A DNA stretch of 64,000 nucleotides from Ancylomarina subtilis (GTDB taxonomy: Bacteria; Bacteroidota; Bacteroidia; Bacteroidales; Marinifilaceae). Location of the stretch: positions 434,001-498,000 of the forward strand of contig NZ_SHKN01000002.1 of NCBI RefSeq assembly GCF_004217115.1, in the 5' to 3' direction. Numbering within the stretch: position 1 is the stretch's first letter; each line of letters opens with the position of its first letter. This document shows, in pieces, positions 44,048-53,528 of this stretch. A program made the position numbers and the translations under genes. The notes under the pieces were generated by a model, which did no database searches, was not told the DNA's origin, and saw only the letters and a list, made by a program, of their open reading frames with translations.

Positions 44048-46000
44048 ATGATTAAAATTACATTTCCAGATGGAACAGTAAAAGAATTTGAAGCTGGTAT
44101 CTCAGGGATTGAGATCGCAAAAAGCATTTCAAGTCGATTGGCAAAAGAAGTTTTGTCTATTACAGTGAACGAACAGTTGTATGATCTGACACGCTCGATT
44201 AATGAAGATGCAAGTATCAAGCTTCATACGTGGAATGATGAAGAAGGTAAGCATGCTTTTTGGCATTCATCTGCTCACCTTTTGGCTGAGGCACTTCAAG
44301 AGTTATACCCAGGTGTTAAGTTTGGTATTGGCCCTGCTGTTGATATGGGTTTCTACTACGATGTTGATTTGGGTGACGATCGTATGTTGACTGATAAAGA
44401 TATGCCTCAAATCGAGCAGAAAATGTTGGAGCTGGCACGAAATAAAAATCAGTACAAACGTAAGGACGTAAGTAAAGCTGAAGCTCTTGAGTTTTTCAAC
44501 TCAAAAGATGAAGGCTACAAAGTTGAGTTGATTAACGACCTGGATGATGGAACAATCAGCTTTTACGAGCAAGGTAATTTTACCGATCTTTGTCGTGGAC
44601 CACACTTGCCAGATACCTCATATATAAAAGCAATTAAAATTAATTCTATTGCCGGAGCATACTGGAGAGGCGATGAAACCAGAAAGCAGTTGACTCGTGT
44701 GTATGGAATTACTTTTCCAAAGAAGAAATATTTGGATGAGTATGTTGTTATGATGGAAGAGGCTAAGAAACGCGATCACCGTAAGTTGGGTAAAGAGATG
44801 GAGCTTTTTACCTTTTCTCAGAACGTTGGTCAGGGAATGCCACTTTGGTTGCCTAAAGGTGCTCAGTTGAGAGAAAGTCTGGAGACATTTTTGAAGCGTG
44901 TTCAGAAGCAATTCGGCTATGAGCAGATCATTACACCTCATATTGGTAATATCAATCTCTATAAAACTTCAGGTCACTACGATAAATATGGTGAAGATTC
45001 ATTTCAATCGATTCAAACTCCACAAGAGGGTGAAGAATATCTATTGAAACCAATGAACTGTCCTCACCATTGTGAAGTTTACAAGTTTAAGCCACGTTCA
45101 TACAAGGATCTTCCAGTTCGTTTTGCTGAGTTTGGTACTGTTTATCGTTACGAGCAAAGTGGCGAACTACACGGATTGACTCGTGTAAGAAGCTTTACTC
45201 AGGATGATGCTCACCTATTCTGTACACCGGATCAGTTGAAAGATGAGTTTAAAAAAGTGATCGATATTATCTTTATTATCTTTAAAGCACTTAACTTTAC
45301 AGAATATACGGCTCAGGTTTCTTTACGCGATAAGGAGAAGAGTTCAAAATATATTGGTAGTGACGAGAACTGGGATAAAGCTGAAAGAGCAATTATCGAA
45401 GCGGCAGAAGAAAAAGGATTGAATACCGTAGTGGAATATGGAGAGGCAGCTTTCTATGGTCCAAAACTGGATTTCATGATTAAGGATGCTATTGGACGTA
45501 AGTGGCAATTGGGAACCATTCAGGTTGACTATAACTTGCCTGAACGTTTTGATTTGGAATATGTAGGTAGCGATAATCAAAAACATCGTCCTATCATGAT
45601 TCACCGTGCACCATTCGGATCGATGGAGCGATTTGTTGCTGTTTTGATTGAGCATACCGGAGGTAAGTTCCCTCTGTGGTTAACTCCTGAACAAACGGTG
45701 ATTATGCCTATCAGCGAAAAATATAATGATTATGCGAAAAAAGTTTTAAATTCGTTAAATAATTCCGATATTCGCGCCGTGTTAGACGATCGAAATGAGA
45801 AGATTGGTCGTAAAATACGTGATAATGAATTGAAAAAGATCCCTTATCTTCTTATTGTTGGTGAAAAAGAAGCTCAAGAAAATACAGTTTCTGTTCGTCG
45901 ACAAGGTGAAGGTGATATGGGAACAATGCAAATCAGCGAATTTGCTGAATTAATTAAGAAAGAGGTAGAAGGCCAAATGTCTTCTATCGAGAATTATTAA
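44048..46000 (+). CDS. thrS: Threonyl-tRNA synthetase
   Basis: 650 residues with the full bacterial layout: TGS domain (residues 1-60), N2 editing domain with [11 protein letters not shown], class II catalytic core with zinc ligand in [14 protein letters not shown], motif 2 [23 protein letters not shown] (shown here in part) and motif 3 [11 protein letters not shown], and the anticodon-binding domain at the end. It charges tRNA-Thr. It opens the widely conserved thrS-infC-rpmI-rplT order; only 22 bases separate it from the infC start. Confidence 0.97.
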   Translation: MIKITFPDGTVKEFEAGISGIEIAKSISSRLAKEVLSITVNEQLYDLTRSINEDASIKLHTWNDEEGKHAFWHSSAHLLAEALQELYPGVKFGIGPAVDMGFYYDVDLGDDRMLTDKDMPQIEQKMLELARNKNQYKRKDVSKAEALEFFNSKDEGYKVELINDLDDGTISFYEQGNFTDLCRGPHLPDTSYIKAIKINSIAGAYWRGDETRKQLTRVYGITFPKKKYLDEYVVMMEEAKKRDHRKLGKEMELFTFSQNVGQGMPLWLPKGAQLRESLETFLKRVQKQFGYEQIITPHIGNINLYKTSGHYDKYGEDSFQSIQTPQEGEEYLLKPMNCPHHCEVYKFKPRSYKDLPVRFAEFGTVYRYEQSGELHGLTRVRSFTQDDAHLFCTPDQLKDEFKKVIDIIFIIFKALNFTEYTAQVSLRDKEKSSKYIGSDENWDKAERAIIEAAEEKGLNTVVEYGEAAFYGPKLDFMIKDAIGRKWQLGTIQVDYNLPERFDLEYVGSDNQKHRPIMIHRAPFGSMERFVAVLIEHTGGKFPLWLTPEQTVIMPISEKYNDYAKKVLNSLNNSDIRAVLDDRNEKIGRKIRDNELKKIPYLLIVGEKEAQENTVSVRRQGEGDMGTMQISEFAELIKKEVEGQMSSIENY

Positions 46001-46008
46001 CTAACTAA

Positions 46009-46015
46009 AGGAGGG
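46009..46015 (+). promoter_or_regulatory. Strong Shine-Dalgarno for infC
   Basis: AGGAGGG lies 7 bases before the ATA codon at 46023. Such a perfect ribosome-binding site is unusual here, where most genes lack one, and it fixes the infC start. Confidence 0.75.
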
Positions 46016-46022
46016 ACTAGCC

Positions 46023-46580
46023 ATAGCTGGATTTCAACACAGAAACAGAAGAGGTTCTTTTAAGCCTCGTGAGGCTCAACATAAAATTAATCAGTTGATT
46101 AGAGCCCGTAGTGTTCGTATCGTTGGTGACGACGTAGAACCAGGTGTATATTCTATTACCGAAGCACTGAAAATTGCTCAGGATAAAGAATTGGATTTGG
46201 TGGAAATTTCACCTAACGCCGATCCACCGGTTTGTAAAATCATCGATTATAATAAGTTTCTTTATCAACAGAAAAAGAAACAAAAAGAGATCAAAGCAAA
46301 AGCGGTTAAAGTTGTTGTCAAGGAGATTCGTTTCGGTCCAAATACTGACGAACATGATTATAATTTTAAGCTGAAGCATGCTGAGAAATTTCTTGGTGAA
46401 GGCGCTAAGGTGAAAGCTTTTGTATTCTTCAAGGGACGATCTATTCTTTTTAAAGATAAAGGAGAGATTTTATTGTTGAAATTTGCCCAGGATCTAGAAG
46501 AGTTGGGTAAAGTTGAACAATTGCCAAGACTTGAAGGTAAGCGTATGACGATGTTCATCGCACCCAAAAAGAAAAAGTAA
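46023..46580 (+). CDS. infC: Translation initiation factor IF-3, with ATA start
   Basis: 185 residues if translation starts at ATA 46023. No ATG, GTG or TTG is available between the upstream stop (46002) and TTG 46092-46095, and that TTG would cut off part of the conserved N-terminal domain ([18 protein letters not shown]). The body is clear IF-3: [22 protein letters not shown] and the C-terminal domain with [14 protein letters not shown] and [12 protein letters not shown]-3 rejects non-AUG starts, and infC in E. coli uses AUU for autoregulation; AUA here would do the same. Confidence 0.9.
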   Translation: MAGFQHRNRRGSFKPREAQHKINQLIRARSVRIVGDDVEPGVYSITEALKIAQDKELDLVEISPNADPPVCKIIDYNKFLYQQKKKQKEIKAKAVKVVVKEIRFGPNTDEHDYNFKLKHAEKFLGEGAKVKAFVFFKGRSILFKDKGEILLLKFAQDLEELGKVEQLPRLEGKRMTMFIAPKKKK

Positions 46581-46608
46581 TTTAGTATATAATCAATAAG
46601 TTTGTACA

Positions 46609-46806
46609 ATGCCTAAGATGAAAACAAACTGCAGCGCAAAGAAAAGATTTACTTTGACTGCATCTGGAAAGATCAAAAGAAAGCACGCTTTTAAAAGTCA
46701 TATCTTGACTAAGAAAAGCACTAAGAGAAAGAGAAATCTTACTTATTTTGGTGATGTTCACAAGTCTGACCAGAAGAATGTTAAGTTAATGCTTAACATG
46801 TTGTAA
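46609..46806 (+). CDS. rpmI: 50S ribosomal protein L35
   Basis: 65 residues, very basic, with the family start [14 protein letters not shown] and the [15 protein letters not shown] block. It lies 28 bases after infC in the standard order. Confidence 0.97.
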   Translation: MPKMKTNCSAKKRFTLTASGKIKRKHAFKSHILTKKSTKRKRNLTYFGDVHKSDQKNVKLMLNML

Positions 46807-46898
46807 AAAATCATTTTTGATTTTTTCAGTTTATTAACCGAGTGATTTAGCACAAAAGGGTCCCTGTTGGGAACGCTAACATTCTAAAATTTAAAATT

Positions 46899-47252
46899 AT
46901 GCCAAGATCAGTTAATTCTGTAGCATCTAGAGCTAGAAGAAAAAGAATTCTTAAGGAAACCAAAGGTAACTTTGGTGCAAGAGCTAATGTTTGGACAGTA
47001 GCTAAGAATACCTGGGAAAAAGGTTTGCAGTATGCTTACCGTGATAGAAAAAAGAAAAAAGGAAATTTCCGTTCATTGTGGATTCAGCGTATTAACGCTG
47101 CTGCTAGACTTGAAGGTCTTTCATATTCACAATTAATCGGATTAATGCATAAAGCTAATATCGAAATCAACCGTAAGGTTTTGGCCGATTTAGCAATGAA
47201 TCACCCAGAGGCTTTTAAAGCTGTAGTGGGAAAGGCTCAAGCAGCTAAATAG
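46899..47252 (+). CDS. rplT: 50S ribosomal protein L20
   Basis: 117 residues: [19 protein letters not shown] at the start and [17 protein letters not shown] later, both typical. L20 is an early assembly protein and in some bacteria represses its own operon. The 92-base gap after rpmI contains a small GTCCC...GGGAAC hairpin (about 46859-46877) that could be a control or processing site. A terminator follows. Confidence 0.97.
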   Translation: MPRSVNSVASRARRKRILKETKGNFGARANVWTVAKNTWEKGLQYAYRDRKKKKGNFRSLWIQRINAAARLEGLSYSQLIGLMHKANIEINRKVLADLAMNHPEAFKAVVGKAQAAK

Positions 47253-47270
47253 CATTATAGATTATTTTAC

Positions 47271-47307
47271 TTTGAAAGGACTTGCTCATGAGCAGGTCCT
47301 TTTTTTT
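47271..47307 (+). terminator. Terminator of thrS-infC-rpmI-rplT
   Basis: AAAGGACTTGCT pairs with AGCAGGTCCTTT around CATG, then a T-run. It may also serve the convergent minus-strand operon. Confidence 0.88.
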
Positions 47308-47324
47308 ATGCCTTTATCTGAGAT

Positions 47325-47843
47325 TTATGGCTTGAATTTTCTCTTGAGAAAGCTAAAGATCTGATTTTTGATTTCTTGTTTTTTCATCTTAAGAAAAGCA
47401 TACACGGCTTTGGAAAGAAGTTTATCCTTGATGAGGAATTTTCTTAATAAATATGCTGATCCGGCATAGGGCAGGACAGATATTAAAATGTCGTAGGTTT
47501 TAACCTTGCCTTTTAGGCTGATTGAGATGTAAAAGAATTTTGCAGTCATATTGCCCAGAAGGAATAGGATAGGAGGTGTAAGGACCTTATAATCGATAAT
47601 TCCATAAAAAATTGCATAGATAATAATGCCTGGGAAAAGAATAGAGTCAATTAAACCAGCAATAAAAGCCCAGCCTGCCAAAACACTACTAACATAAAGA
47701 ATACCTGATAGATTATCATTCACAATGATCTTTGTGAGATAGGTCTTTTCATTAGATGAGAAATTGGTATTCTGACTGACGTATGTGCAAAAATTACTGC
47801 GTGCACAGTCACATTTTTCCTGATACGATAGATTTGATTTCAT
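47325..47843 (-). CDS. Hypothetical small membrane protein
   Basis: 172 residues. Two or three membrane helices fall between about residues 45 and 115 (GILYVSSVLAGWAFIAGLID, GIIIYAIFYGIID, PPILFLLGNMTAKFFYI). A CDCARSNFC cluster lies near the N-terminus and a basic helical tail closes the protein. No family recognised. It is the last gene of the minus-strand series from 54986 but with a 92-base gap before it. Confidence 0.6.
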   Translation of the reverse strand: MKSNLSYQEKCDCARSNFCTYVSQNTNFSSNEKTYLTKIIVNDNLSGILYVSSVLAGWAFIAGLIDSILFPGIIIYAIFYGIIDYKVLTPPILFLLGNMTAKFFYISISLKGKVKTYDILISVLPYAGSAYLLRKFLIKDKLLSKAVYAFLKMKKQEIKNQIFSFLKRKFKP

Positions 47844-47935
47844 TTGTCTTTATTCCAATTGAGTTAGAACTAAGATAGTTAAACTTTATAGAGCTTTTTA
47901 CCTGTGACAACTCAAATCCGTGAGCATGTAATGCA

Positions 47936-48904
47936 TTATACCATTGGTCTCTTTTTTATCATCCCGCCTTTGGCATCTTTAATACTATGCATTACTGTAA
48001 AGGCTTCGCTATCTATTTTATCAATTTCTGTTTGAAGTTTTGTCAATTCCAATCTCGTAATTAAGGTGTAAACAATTTCAGTATCTTTTAATTTTTGTCC
48101 AGGTTTAGCAAATCCGCTTTTGCCATAATATAGAGTGCAGCCTCGTCCTAGTTTTTCGACTATAGCCAACCTGATTTCTTCACTTTTGTCTGAAATAATT
48201 GTAACACCAACATATTCTTCAATTCCGGATACAACAAAATCTATGGTTTTTGAAGCTGCCAAGTAGGTTAGCATTGCGTACATGGCAATTTCAATATTAA
48301 AGACATAAGCAGCCACTAAGAAAATGAAAACATTAAATATCAAAATCACATCTCCAATGGTTAATGAGGTTTTCTTGCTAACAAATATGGCAAGGACTTC
48401 CGTTCCGTCAATTACGGAGCCTCCACGAATTGCTAAACCAATTCCGAGACCTAAGAAAAAACCACCAAAAACAGCAATCAGTAATTTGTCATCGGTTATT
48501 GTTGGGACAGGAATAAAGTGAACTGATATGGCAAGTAATAAAATTGCAATAATGCTTCTGATAGCAAATTGTTTGTTGATGGTTGAGAATGCCATCAGTA
48601 AAAACGGAATATTAATAGCAACCAGTAAGATTGATAAAGGAAGTTCTGTCAATTCGCTAATAATAAGAGAAATGCCCGTTACGCCCCCATCAATAAATGA
48701 ATTAGGTAATAGAAAGCCTTTGAGCCCAAAACAGGCTGATAATATCCCAATTACAATGAAGCAACTCTCTCTAAGGAGGTGTGAGAATTCAACTTTTGTT
48801 TTAATAAGAATGCTGTCAAAATCCTCTGATGCAGTGGTTTGATGTTTCTTTTTAAGTTGAAGTTTTACTGTTTCCGAAATGATGTATTGAAAAAGTGGAT
48901 TCAT
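47936..48904 (-). CDS. YitT-family membrane protein (DUF161/DUF2179)
   Basis: 322 residues. Five or so membrane helices make the YitT core (FIVIGILSACFGLKGFLLPN, then FIDGGVTGISLII and FGGFFLGLGIGLAIRGGSVIDGTE); the C-terminal cytosolic domain (TLYYGKSGFAKPG, then IVYTLITRLEL) is DUF2179. It has an N-terminal extension of about 35 residues. Function is unknown for the family, with transport suggested. It follows the AmpG-like gene by 43 bases. Confidence 0.87.
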   Translation of the reverse strand: MNPLFQYIISETVKLQLKKKHQTTASEDFDSILIKTKVEFSHLLRESCFIVIGILSACFGLKGFLLPNSFIDGGVTGISLIISELTELPLSILLVAINIPFLLMAFSTINKQFAIRSIIAILLLAISVHFIPVPTITDDKLLIAVFGGFFLGLGIGLAIRGGSVIDGTEVLAIFVSKKTSLTIGDVILIFNVFIFLVAAYVFNIEIAMYAMLTYLAASKTIDFVVSGIEEYVGVTIISDKSEEIRLAIVEKLGRGCTLYYGKSGFAKPGQKLKDTEIVYTLITRLELTKLQTEIDKIDSEAFTVMHSIKDAKGGMIKKRPMV

Positions 48905-48947
48905 ATGTATGAGCTGCTATAATTAGTAAAACATTAATAATTATTTC

Positions 48948-50252
48948 CTATTGGTCAGATTTCTTTTGTTTGATGCCAAACTTAGGATCAATATCTATTT
49001 GTTTCACCATAATGAAACTTGGGATTGTACATAGAATAACCCAGATAAAGAAATGTTGGTAACCAATTAATTCTTGTATCCATCCTGAAATCATTCCTGG
49101 TAGCATCATTCCTAAGGCCATAAAACCCGTGCAAAAAGCAAAGTGTGCGGTTTTGTGTTTGCCATCGGAAACATAGATTTGGTAGAGCATAAAGGCTGTG
49201 AAACCAAAACCGTAGCCAAATTGTTCGACGGCAACAGAAGCGCTTATCAGCCAGAATGAGTCGGGTAAAACCTGAGAGAGATAGACGTAAACTAAGTTGG
49301 GAAGATTTATGGCGATAACCATCCACCATATCCAATATTTCAAACCATTCCGTGAGGCTAAATACCCTCCCAATATGCCACCAATTGTTAGAGCTAAGAC
49401 ACCTATGGTTCCATAAATGATACCAACTTCTGAGGTCGATAGTGCCAGCCCACCAACTTCTTTACTATCCAGAAGAAAGGGGGAAGCCATTTTAACCAAT
49501 TGTGATTCGCCCAGGCGATAGAAAAGAAGCATTCCGATGATTGTCCCAATATTTTGCTTCCCAAAGAATGAGATGAAGGTTTCTCCAAAGTCTTTAAATA
49601 CATCGGAAAAACGTATTATATCTCTGTCTTGGTCATCTTGAGGTTTCGGTAAGGCAAATTTGTGATACAAAGCAATAATCAGGAAGCTGATGGCAATAAT
49701 TGAAAAGGTGAGCGACCAGGCTAGGGGAATGCTTTTGACATTTTGCCCCAATAGCTTGATTTCTTCAAAATAACCAGCAAGTATGATCAAAAGGCCTTGT
49801 CCTGTAATCATAGCAATGCGATAAAATGTACTTCTTATTCCTATAAAATAGGCTTGTTTATGCTTGTTTAAGCCATACATATAAAAGCCATCAGCAGCAA
49901 TATCGTGCGTGGCTGAGCTGAATGCTAAAAGCCAAAAGAATGCCAGCGTAATTCTAAAGAAGTTGGAGCTTGGAATGGTGAAGGCAACACCTGCCAAAGC
50001 CGCACCAATTAGTAATTGCATCATTACAATCCACCAGCGTTTACTTTTAATGATATCAATAAATGGACTCCACAAGGGTTTGATGACCCATGGTAAGTAT
50101 AACCAGGACGTGTATAAAGCAATATCGGTGTTGGATATATCCAAACGCTTGTACATGATAACAGCTACGGTCATTACAACCACGTAAGGTAGCCCTTCTG
50201 CAAAATAAAGTGAAGGAATCCATGCCCAGGGCGATCTTGTTTGTTTATTCAT
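48948..50252 (-). CDS. AmpG-like MFS permease
   Basis: 434 residues with about 12 membrane helices. The start PWAWIPSLYFAEGLPYVVVMTVAVIMYK and the WLYLPWVIKPLWSPFID segment are typical of AmpG-type major facilitator proteins, which import muropeptides (anhydromuramyl peptides) in Gram-negatives. The next gene upstream encodes a SpoIID-type amidase enhancer and a DUF1460 amidase is two further up, supporting a cell-wall recycling role. Gap to the SpoIID gene is 27 bases. Confidence 0.82.
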   Translation of the reverse strand: MNKQTRSPWAWIPSLYFAEGLPYVVVMTVAVIMYKRLDISNTDIALYTSWLYLPWVIKPLWSPFIDIIKSKRWWIVMMQLLIGAALAGVAFTIPSSNFFRITLAFFWLLAFSSATHDIAADGFYMYGLNKHKQAYFIGIRSTFYRIAMITGQGLLIILAGYFEEIKLLGQNVKSIPLAWSLTFSIIAISFLIIALYHKFALPKPQDDQDRDIIRFSDVFKDFGETFISFFGKQNIGTIIGMLLFYRLGESQLVKMASPFLLDSKEVGGLALSTSEVGIIYGTIGVLALTIGGILGGYLASRNGLKYWIWWMVIAINLPNLVYVYLSQVLPDSFWLISASVAVEQFGYGFGFTAFMLYQIYVSDGKHKTAHFAFCTGFMALGMMLPGMISGWIQELIGYQHFFIWVILCTIPSFIMVKQIDIDPKFGIKQKKSDQ

Positions 50253-50279
50253 ATTCGATACAATTGCTTAAATATTTGT

Positions 50280-51593
50280 TCAATACCTTTTTTCTAATTC
50301 GGCGCCTTTGAAATAATGTTGTAGAATTTCCTGGTGAGAATAGCCATTGGCTCCCATTACAGCAGCACCAATCTGACATAGGCCAACACCATGTCCCCAA
50401 CCCGCACCTTTCAATACAAAACTGTTAGAGTTGTTTTCTTTCTCGACGATGAAATTCGAGCTGTATAAATGTGATTCAGAAAGGATTTTGCGAATTTCAA
50501 GTTCTTTCCCGATGATGAAACTTGCTTTCTCTCCAATTATCTTAAGTCTAATGATTCGTCCGGATAAACCTCTTTCAATTGGGATTAAGTCTGTTATTTT
50601 ACCGAAATCTCTTCCAGTTTCTCTATTGATTAGCTCAGATAATTCGTCTTGTGTATACTTAACTTCCCATCGAAAAAAATCAGGTGTTTCCATATCGTAG
50701 TCATTCAAAACCTGAGAGAGGATGGCTTTATCACTCGTGTTGCAGAAAACATCAGGTGGGTTCAGTATCCAACTTTTAGCATTCGACTCAATTTTGAGGT
50801 CAAGCTTTAAGCTTGATTCTTTTCCATCGGTAATGGCCTGCAGGTATTTGTGAGATTGGGGTTCCCAAACATTTTCAAAGGTTTCTGAAACACCACCACA
50901 ACACTTCGAAAATCGGGCATCGCAGATTATACCATCGCTGGTAAGCACCATTCCCTTTGTTGCCTCAATGGCTCTTAAAACAGCATCGTTTGATTGGCGT
51001 GTGATACCTTGGTAGCGTTGGCAATGATCATCAGCACAAACATCGAAATTATTATGATCTTCTCTGTCGTACCATTTGATTAGCTCTTCTGAGCTTTCGG
51101 TCACGGATTGGTAGATTTGCTTTGAAGATTGAAGGGCTTCGCTTTTTAGAACTTGTGCCATCAACCATGAGCGAGAAATGATAGCATGTGCTTTTAAAAG
51201 TTCCATGCTGCTGCTTGCCTTCATCTCAGAAGAGATCACACTTGCCAGATAATCCTCCAATTTGAGGACATTAATGGCAGTTAGTTTTTCATTTTCAATT
51301 AAGACATGCAGACTCCCTTTGAAGACTTGGTTCTCTTTTCGTTCCCAGTGGAATTTGATGCCTATGGTCACATCAAACAATTCGAAAGAACAGTTTTCGT
51401 AATTTTCAGGTTTAAAGATAAACTCTTCTGTCTTAAGCCTTAATCCATCAAATTCAATAGTGCCATTTATGTATTTAATAGTTTGTTTGTCCGTATAGGT
51501 TTTTCCATTTTGTTGAAGGGTGTAAATTCCATTCAGTTGAAATGAAATTTCTTCTTCGTATATTATACCGACACGTATCGTAGGTTCTTGCAT
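50280..51593 (-). CDS. SpoIID/LytB domain protein
   Basis: 437 residues. SpoIID/LytB proteins cut or help cut denuded glycan strands of peptidoglycan. LEDYLASVISSEMKASS is the family start with the catalytic-type Glu; ICDARFSKCCGG and GAGWGHGVGLCQIGA are the conserved later blocks. No clear signal peptide is seen at the chosen start (MQEPTIRVGIIYEEEI), so either export differs or it acts on imported fragments in the cytoplasm. It lies between the DUF4922 and AmpG-like genes in one operon. Confidence 0.87.
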   Translation of the reverse strand: MQEPTIRVGIIYEEEISFQLNGIYTLQQNGKTYTDKQTIKYINGTIEFDGLRLKTEEFIFKPENYENCSFELFDVTIGIKFHWERKENQVFKGSLHVLIENEKLTAINVLKLEDYLASVISSEMKASSSMELLKAHAIISRSWLMAQVLKSEALQSSKQIYQSVTESSEELIKWYDREDHNNFDVCADDHCQRYQGITRQSNDAVLRAIEATKGMVLTSDGIICDARFSKCCGGVSETFENVWEPQSHKYLQAITDGKESSLKLDLKIESNAKSWILNPPDVFCNTSDKAILSQVLNDYDMETPDFFRWEVKYTQDELSELINRETGRDFGKITDLIPIERGLSGRIIRLKIIGEKASFIIGKELEIRKILSESHLYSSNFIVEKENNSNSFVLKGAGWGHGVGLCQIGAAVMGANGYSHQEILQHYFKGAELEKRY

Positions 51594-51608
51594 ATTGATT
51601 CTTTTGAA

Positions 51609-52571
51609 TTAAATCATAACCAGTTTTGTGAAATCGTGACAAAGCTTGTCGAAAACCAAGTCATCTAAACTAACCTGTTTGTAAATACTGATGATATCCT
51701 CTTTGGTGATTTTATCGAAATCTTCTTTTCGAGGCGTAATAATAACACCACCCATGTCTACCGCACCCGGGCTAATTACTAATTGGTTTTTCCCTTCTGC
51801 AAAAAACTGAGATGGGCGGTGCTGTTTACGAGGGAAAATGTGCAGGCGATATTTTTTGTTTTTGAATACACAAATGGCATTCAGCATAGGCTCTGTTTCG
51901 TTCGGTTGTAGTTTTTCGAGAAAACGATAAAATATTTTACTGGCGTTCACAATATCCTGAGCTCTGTCTGCTTCAATGCTAATCATTTTTCTGAGGTAAT
52001 GATTGAAGCGATAAACCTCAAATCTGCCATTCCAGGTCACCAATTTCCCATAATTTTTCTTTCTCTCAAAATATTCTGTATCAATAGGCATAAAATCACT
52101 TTCACCTGCTTGAAAGTGCATGTGATCAGGTGCTGAGGCACCGGACTTGGGCCCATTGTAAAATACGGAATAGCCTTCTAGTGTTTCAGAGAGGCAAACC
52201 ATTTCACTAATATGATTTACGAAATTTTGATCGATATGATCATTTTTTGATATTGTGAAATGCTCTTTGAGGATAGGAAAGGGGTTGACTAAAAGACTGT
52301 AGTTATTTTCTAAATCAATTTTACCTTGCTCTAAAGGCCTGTTTGCTTCACACAAAAAACAGGCTCTTTTCTGAATGTTTTCTTTGTCTACTTTAGCAGC
52401 AGTTGATTTTATGCGTTCGGGGTTGAATTGAACTTTTATTTTGAATCCTTCGAATTGGAATTCTTTTTCTTCTACTTTATCTAAGCCTTTATAGTTGGTT
52501 TTAGCCAAGGGCCAGTTTTCCTTTTGTTCGTTTAAAAACGCTTGTAGGTTTTCTTTACTGATATTTTGCAT
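51609..52571 (-). CDS. DUF4922 protein, HIT/GalT-like
   Basis: 320 residues, cytosolic by prediction. The block SAPDHMHFQAGE is an HxHxQ-type motif of the HIT/GalT superfamily (nucleotidyl transferases and phosphorylases), and RACFLCEANRPLEQ gives a CxxC metal-like site. It resembles GDP-sugar phosphorylase-like proteins, but the substrate is unknown. It is 15 bases upstream of the SpoIID gene and may process a sugar-nucleotide released in cell-wall turnover; that is inference. Confidence 0.75.
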   Translation of the reverse strand: MQNISKENLQAFLNEQKENWPLAKTNYKGLDKVEEKEFQFEGFKIKVQFNPERIKSTAAKVDKENIQKRACFLCEANRPLEQGKIDLENNYSLLVNPFPILKEHFTISKNDHIDQNFVNHISEMVCLSETLEGYSVFYNGPKSGASAPDHMHFQAGESDFMPIDTEYFERKKNYGKLVTWNGRFEVYRFNHYLRKMISIEADRAQDIVNASKIFYRFLEKLQPNETEPMLNAICVFKNKKYRLHIFPRKQHRPSQFFAEGKNQLVISPGAVDMGGVIITPRKEDFDKITKEDIISIYKQVSLDDLVFDKLCHDFTKLVMI

Positions 52572-52627
52572 TAGTTCTCTTTTAAGTAAAAGTGGTTCTC
52601 ATTAAGAGAAAATAATTAATTAAATAT

Positions 52628-53527
52628 TTACTGTTTTTGAATGACTCTTGACACCATAATGCCTGATTGTAAACGGTTTCTCTGAATCAATTCAGCCAAT
52701 GGGATGTCTGAGATGACGACCTTTTTTGCTTTGCTGGATGCGTGCATCAAATGCAGACGATTGTTTATATGGATGGCAATTCCAGTATGCGATACATCCA
52801 GCCCTTTAATTTTTGTGGTTATGGCAATCAAATCGCCATCTTTTATTTGATTTTCAATTTCTTGAACTTTGTCTTCAGGAATATAAAAATGTTTTCGACT
52901 ATTAATTTCTTTTTCAGATTGTAGGATGTGGTCGACTAAGGATGAGTCTCTAACAAGTGCCGGGTATGAATTTATATGTGAACTCATAAAGTTGATCGTT
53001 TTTTGATATGCCTCCCCACCAATCGTTTGGGTTATATCAACAAGTAATCCTTTTCTTTCGTTATCGAACATCCAATCGGTAAAATAGTGTAGACGCGAAC
53101 CGTAGTCTTTTAATTTACCATCGCGATAGCGAATAAATTCCAGCTCTTTAGCGAAGTCGTTTATACTGGTTTTAGATTGATTCGCGATTTTTGATAGGGC
53201 CAGAGTATTTTCGATAAAGGTTGTGCAATCAAGCTGATGCAAATTGATGACTAGTCTTTCAACGTCATTATTATCAAGAGTTCCCCCCACATAGGGCGTT
53301 TGTAAAAACAGTTTTCCAGTTGTAACAATCAGTCTTCCATTTGAAAGAGAATCAAATGATGAATCTGTTATGAATTGCTTCAAGGATTTGAAAATATTCA
53401 TATCCAGAGAGTCCACTTTTAAAGATTCTTGATGAGAATTTGTTAGTGCTTTACTCCTGGTTTTTGCCTGGCAGGAAGCCAGACCAATAGTCAATACAAA
53501 TAAAAGGTGGATGGCTTTGAATTTCAT
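52628..53527 (-). CDS. DUF1460 lipoprotein, NlpC/P60-like cell-wall amidase
   Basis: 299 residues. The signal peptide ends in LASC (LLFVLTIGLASCQA), so it is a lipoprotein. The LDCTTFIENTLALSK segment gives the nucleophile Cys and GDLIAITTKIKGLDVSHTGIAIH the catalytic His of the papain-like DUF1460 fold, known as an N-acetylmuramoyl-L-alanine amidase-like family. It starts one base after the GT2 gene stop, so the pair is translationally coupled. Confidence 0.84.
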   Translation of the reverse strand: MKFKAIHLLFVLTIGLASCQAKTRSKALTNSHQESLKVDSLDMNIFKSLKQFITDSSFDSLSNGRLIVTTGKLFLQTPYVGGTLDNNDVERLVINLHQLDCTTFIENTLALSKIANQSKTSINDFAKELEFIRYRDGKLKDYGSRLHYFTDWMFDNERKGLLVDITQTIGGEAYQKTINFMSSHINSYPALVRDSSLVDHILQSEKEINSRKHFYIPEDKVQEIENQIKDGDLIAITTKIKGLDVSHTGIAIHINNRLHLMHASSKAKKVVISDIPLAELIQRNRLQSGIMVSRVIQKQ

Positions 53528-53528
53528 A

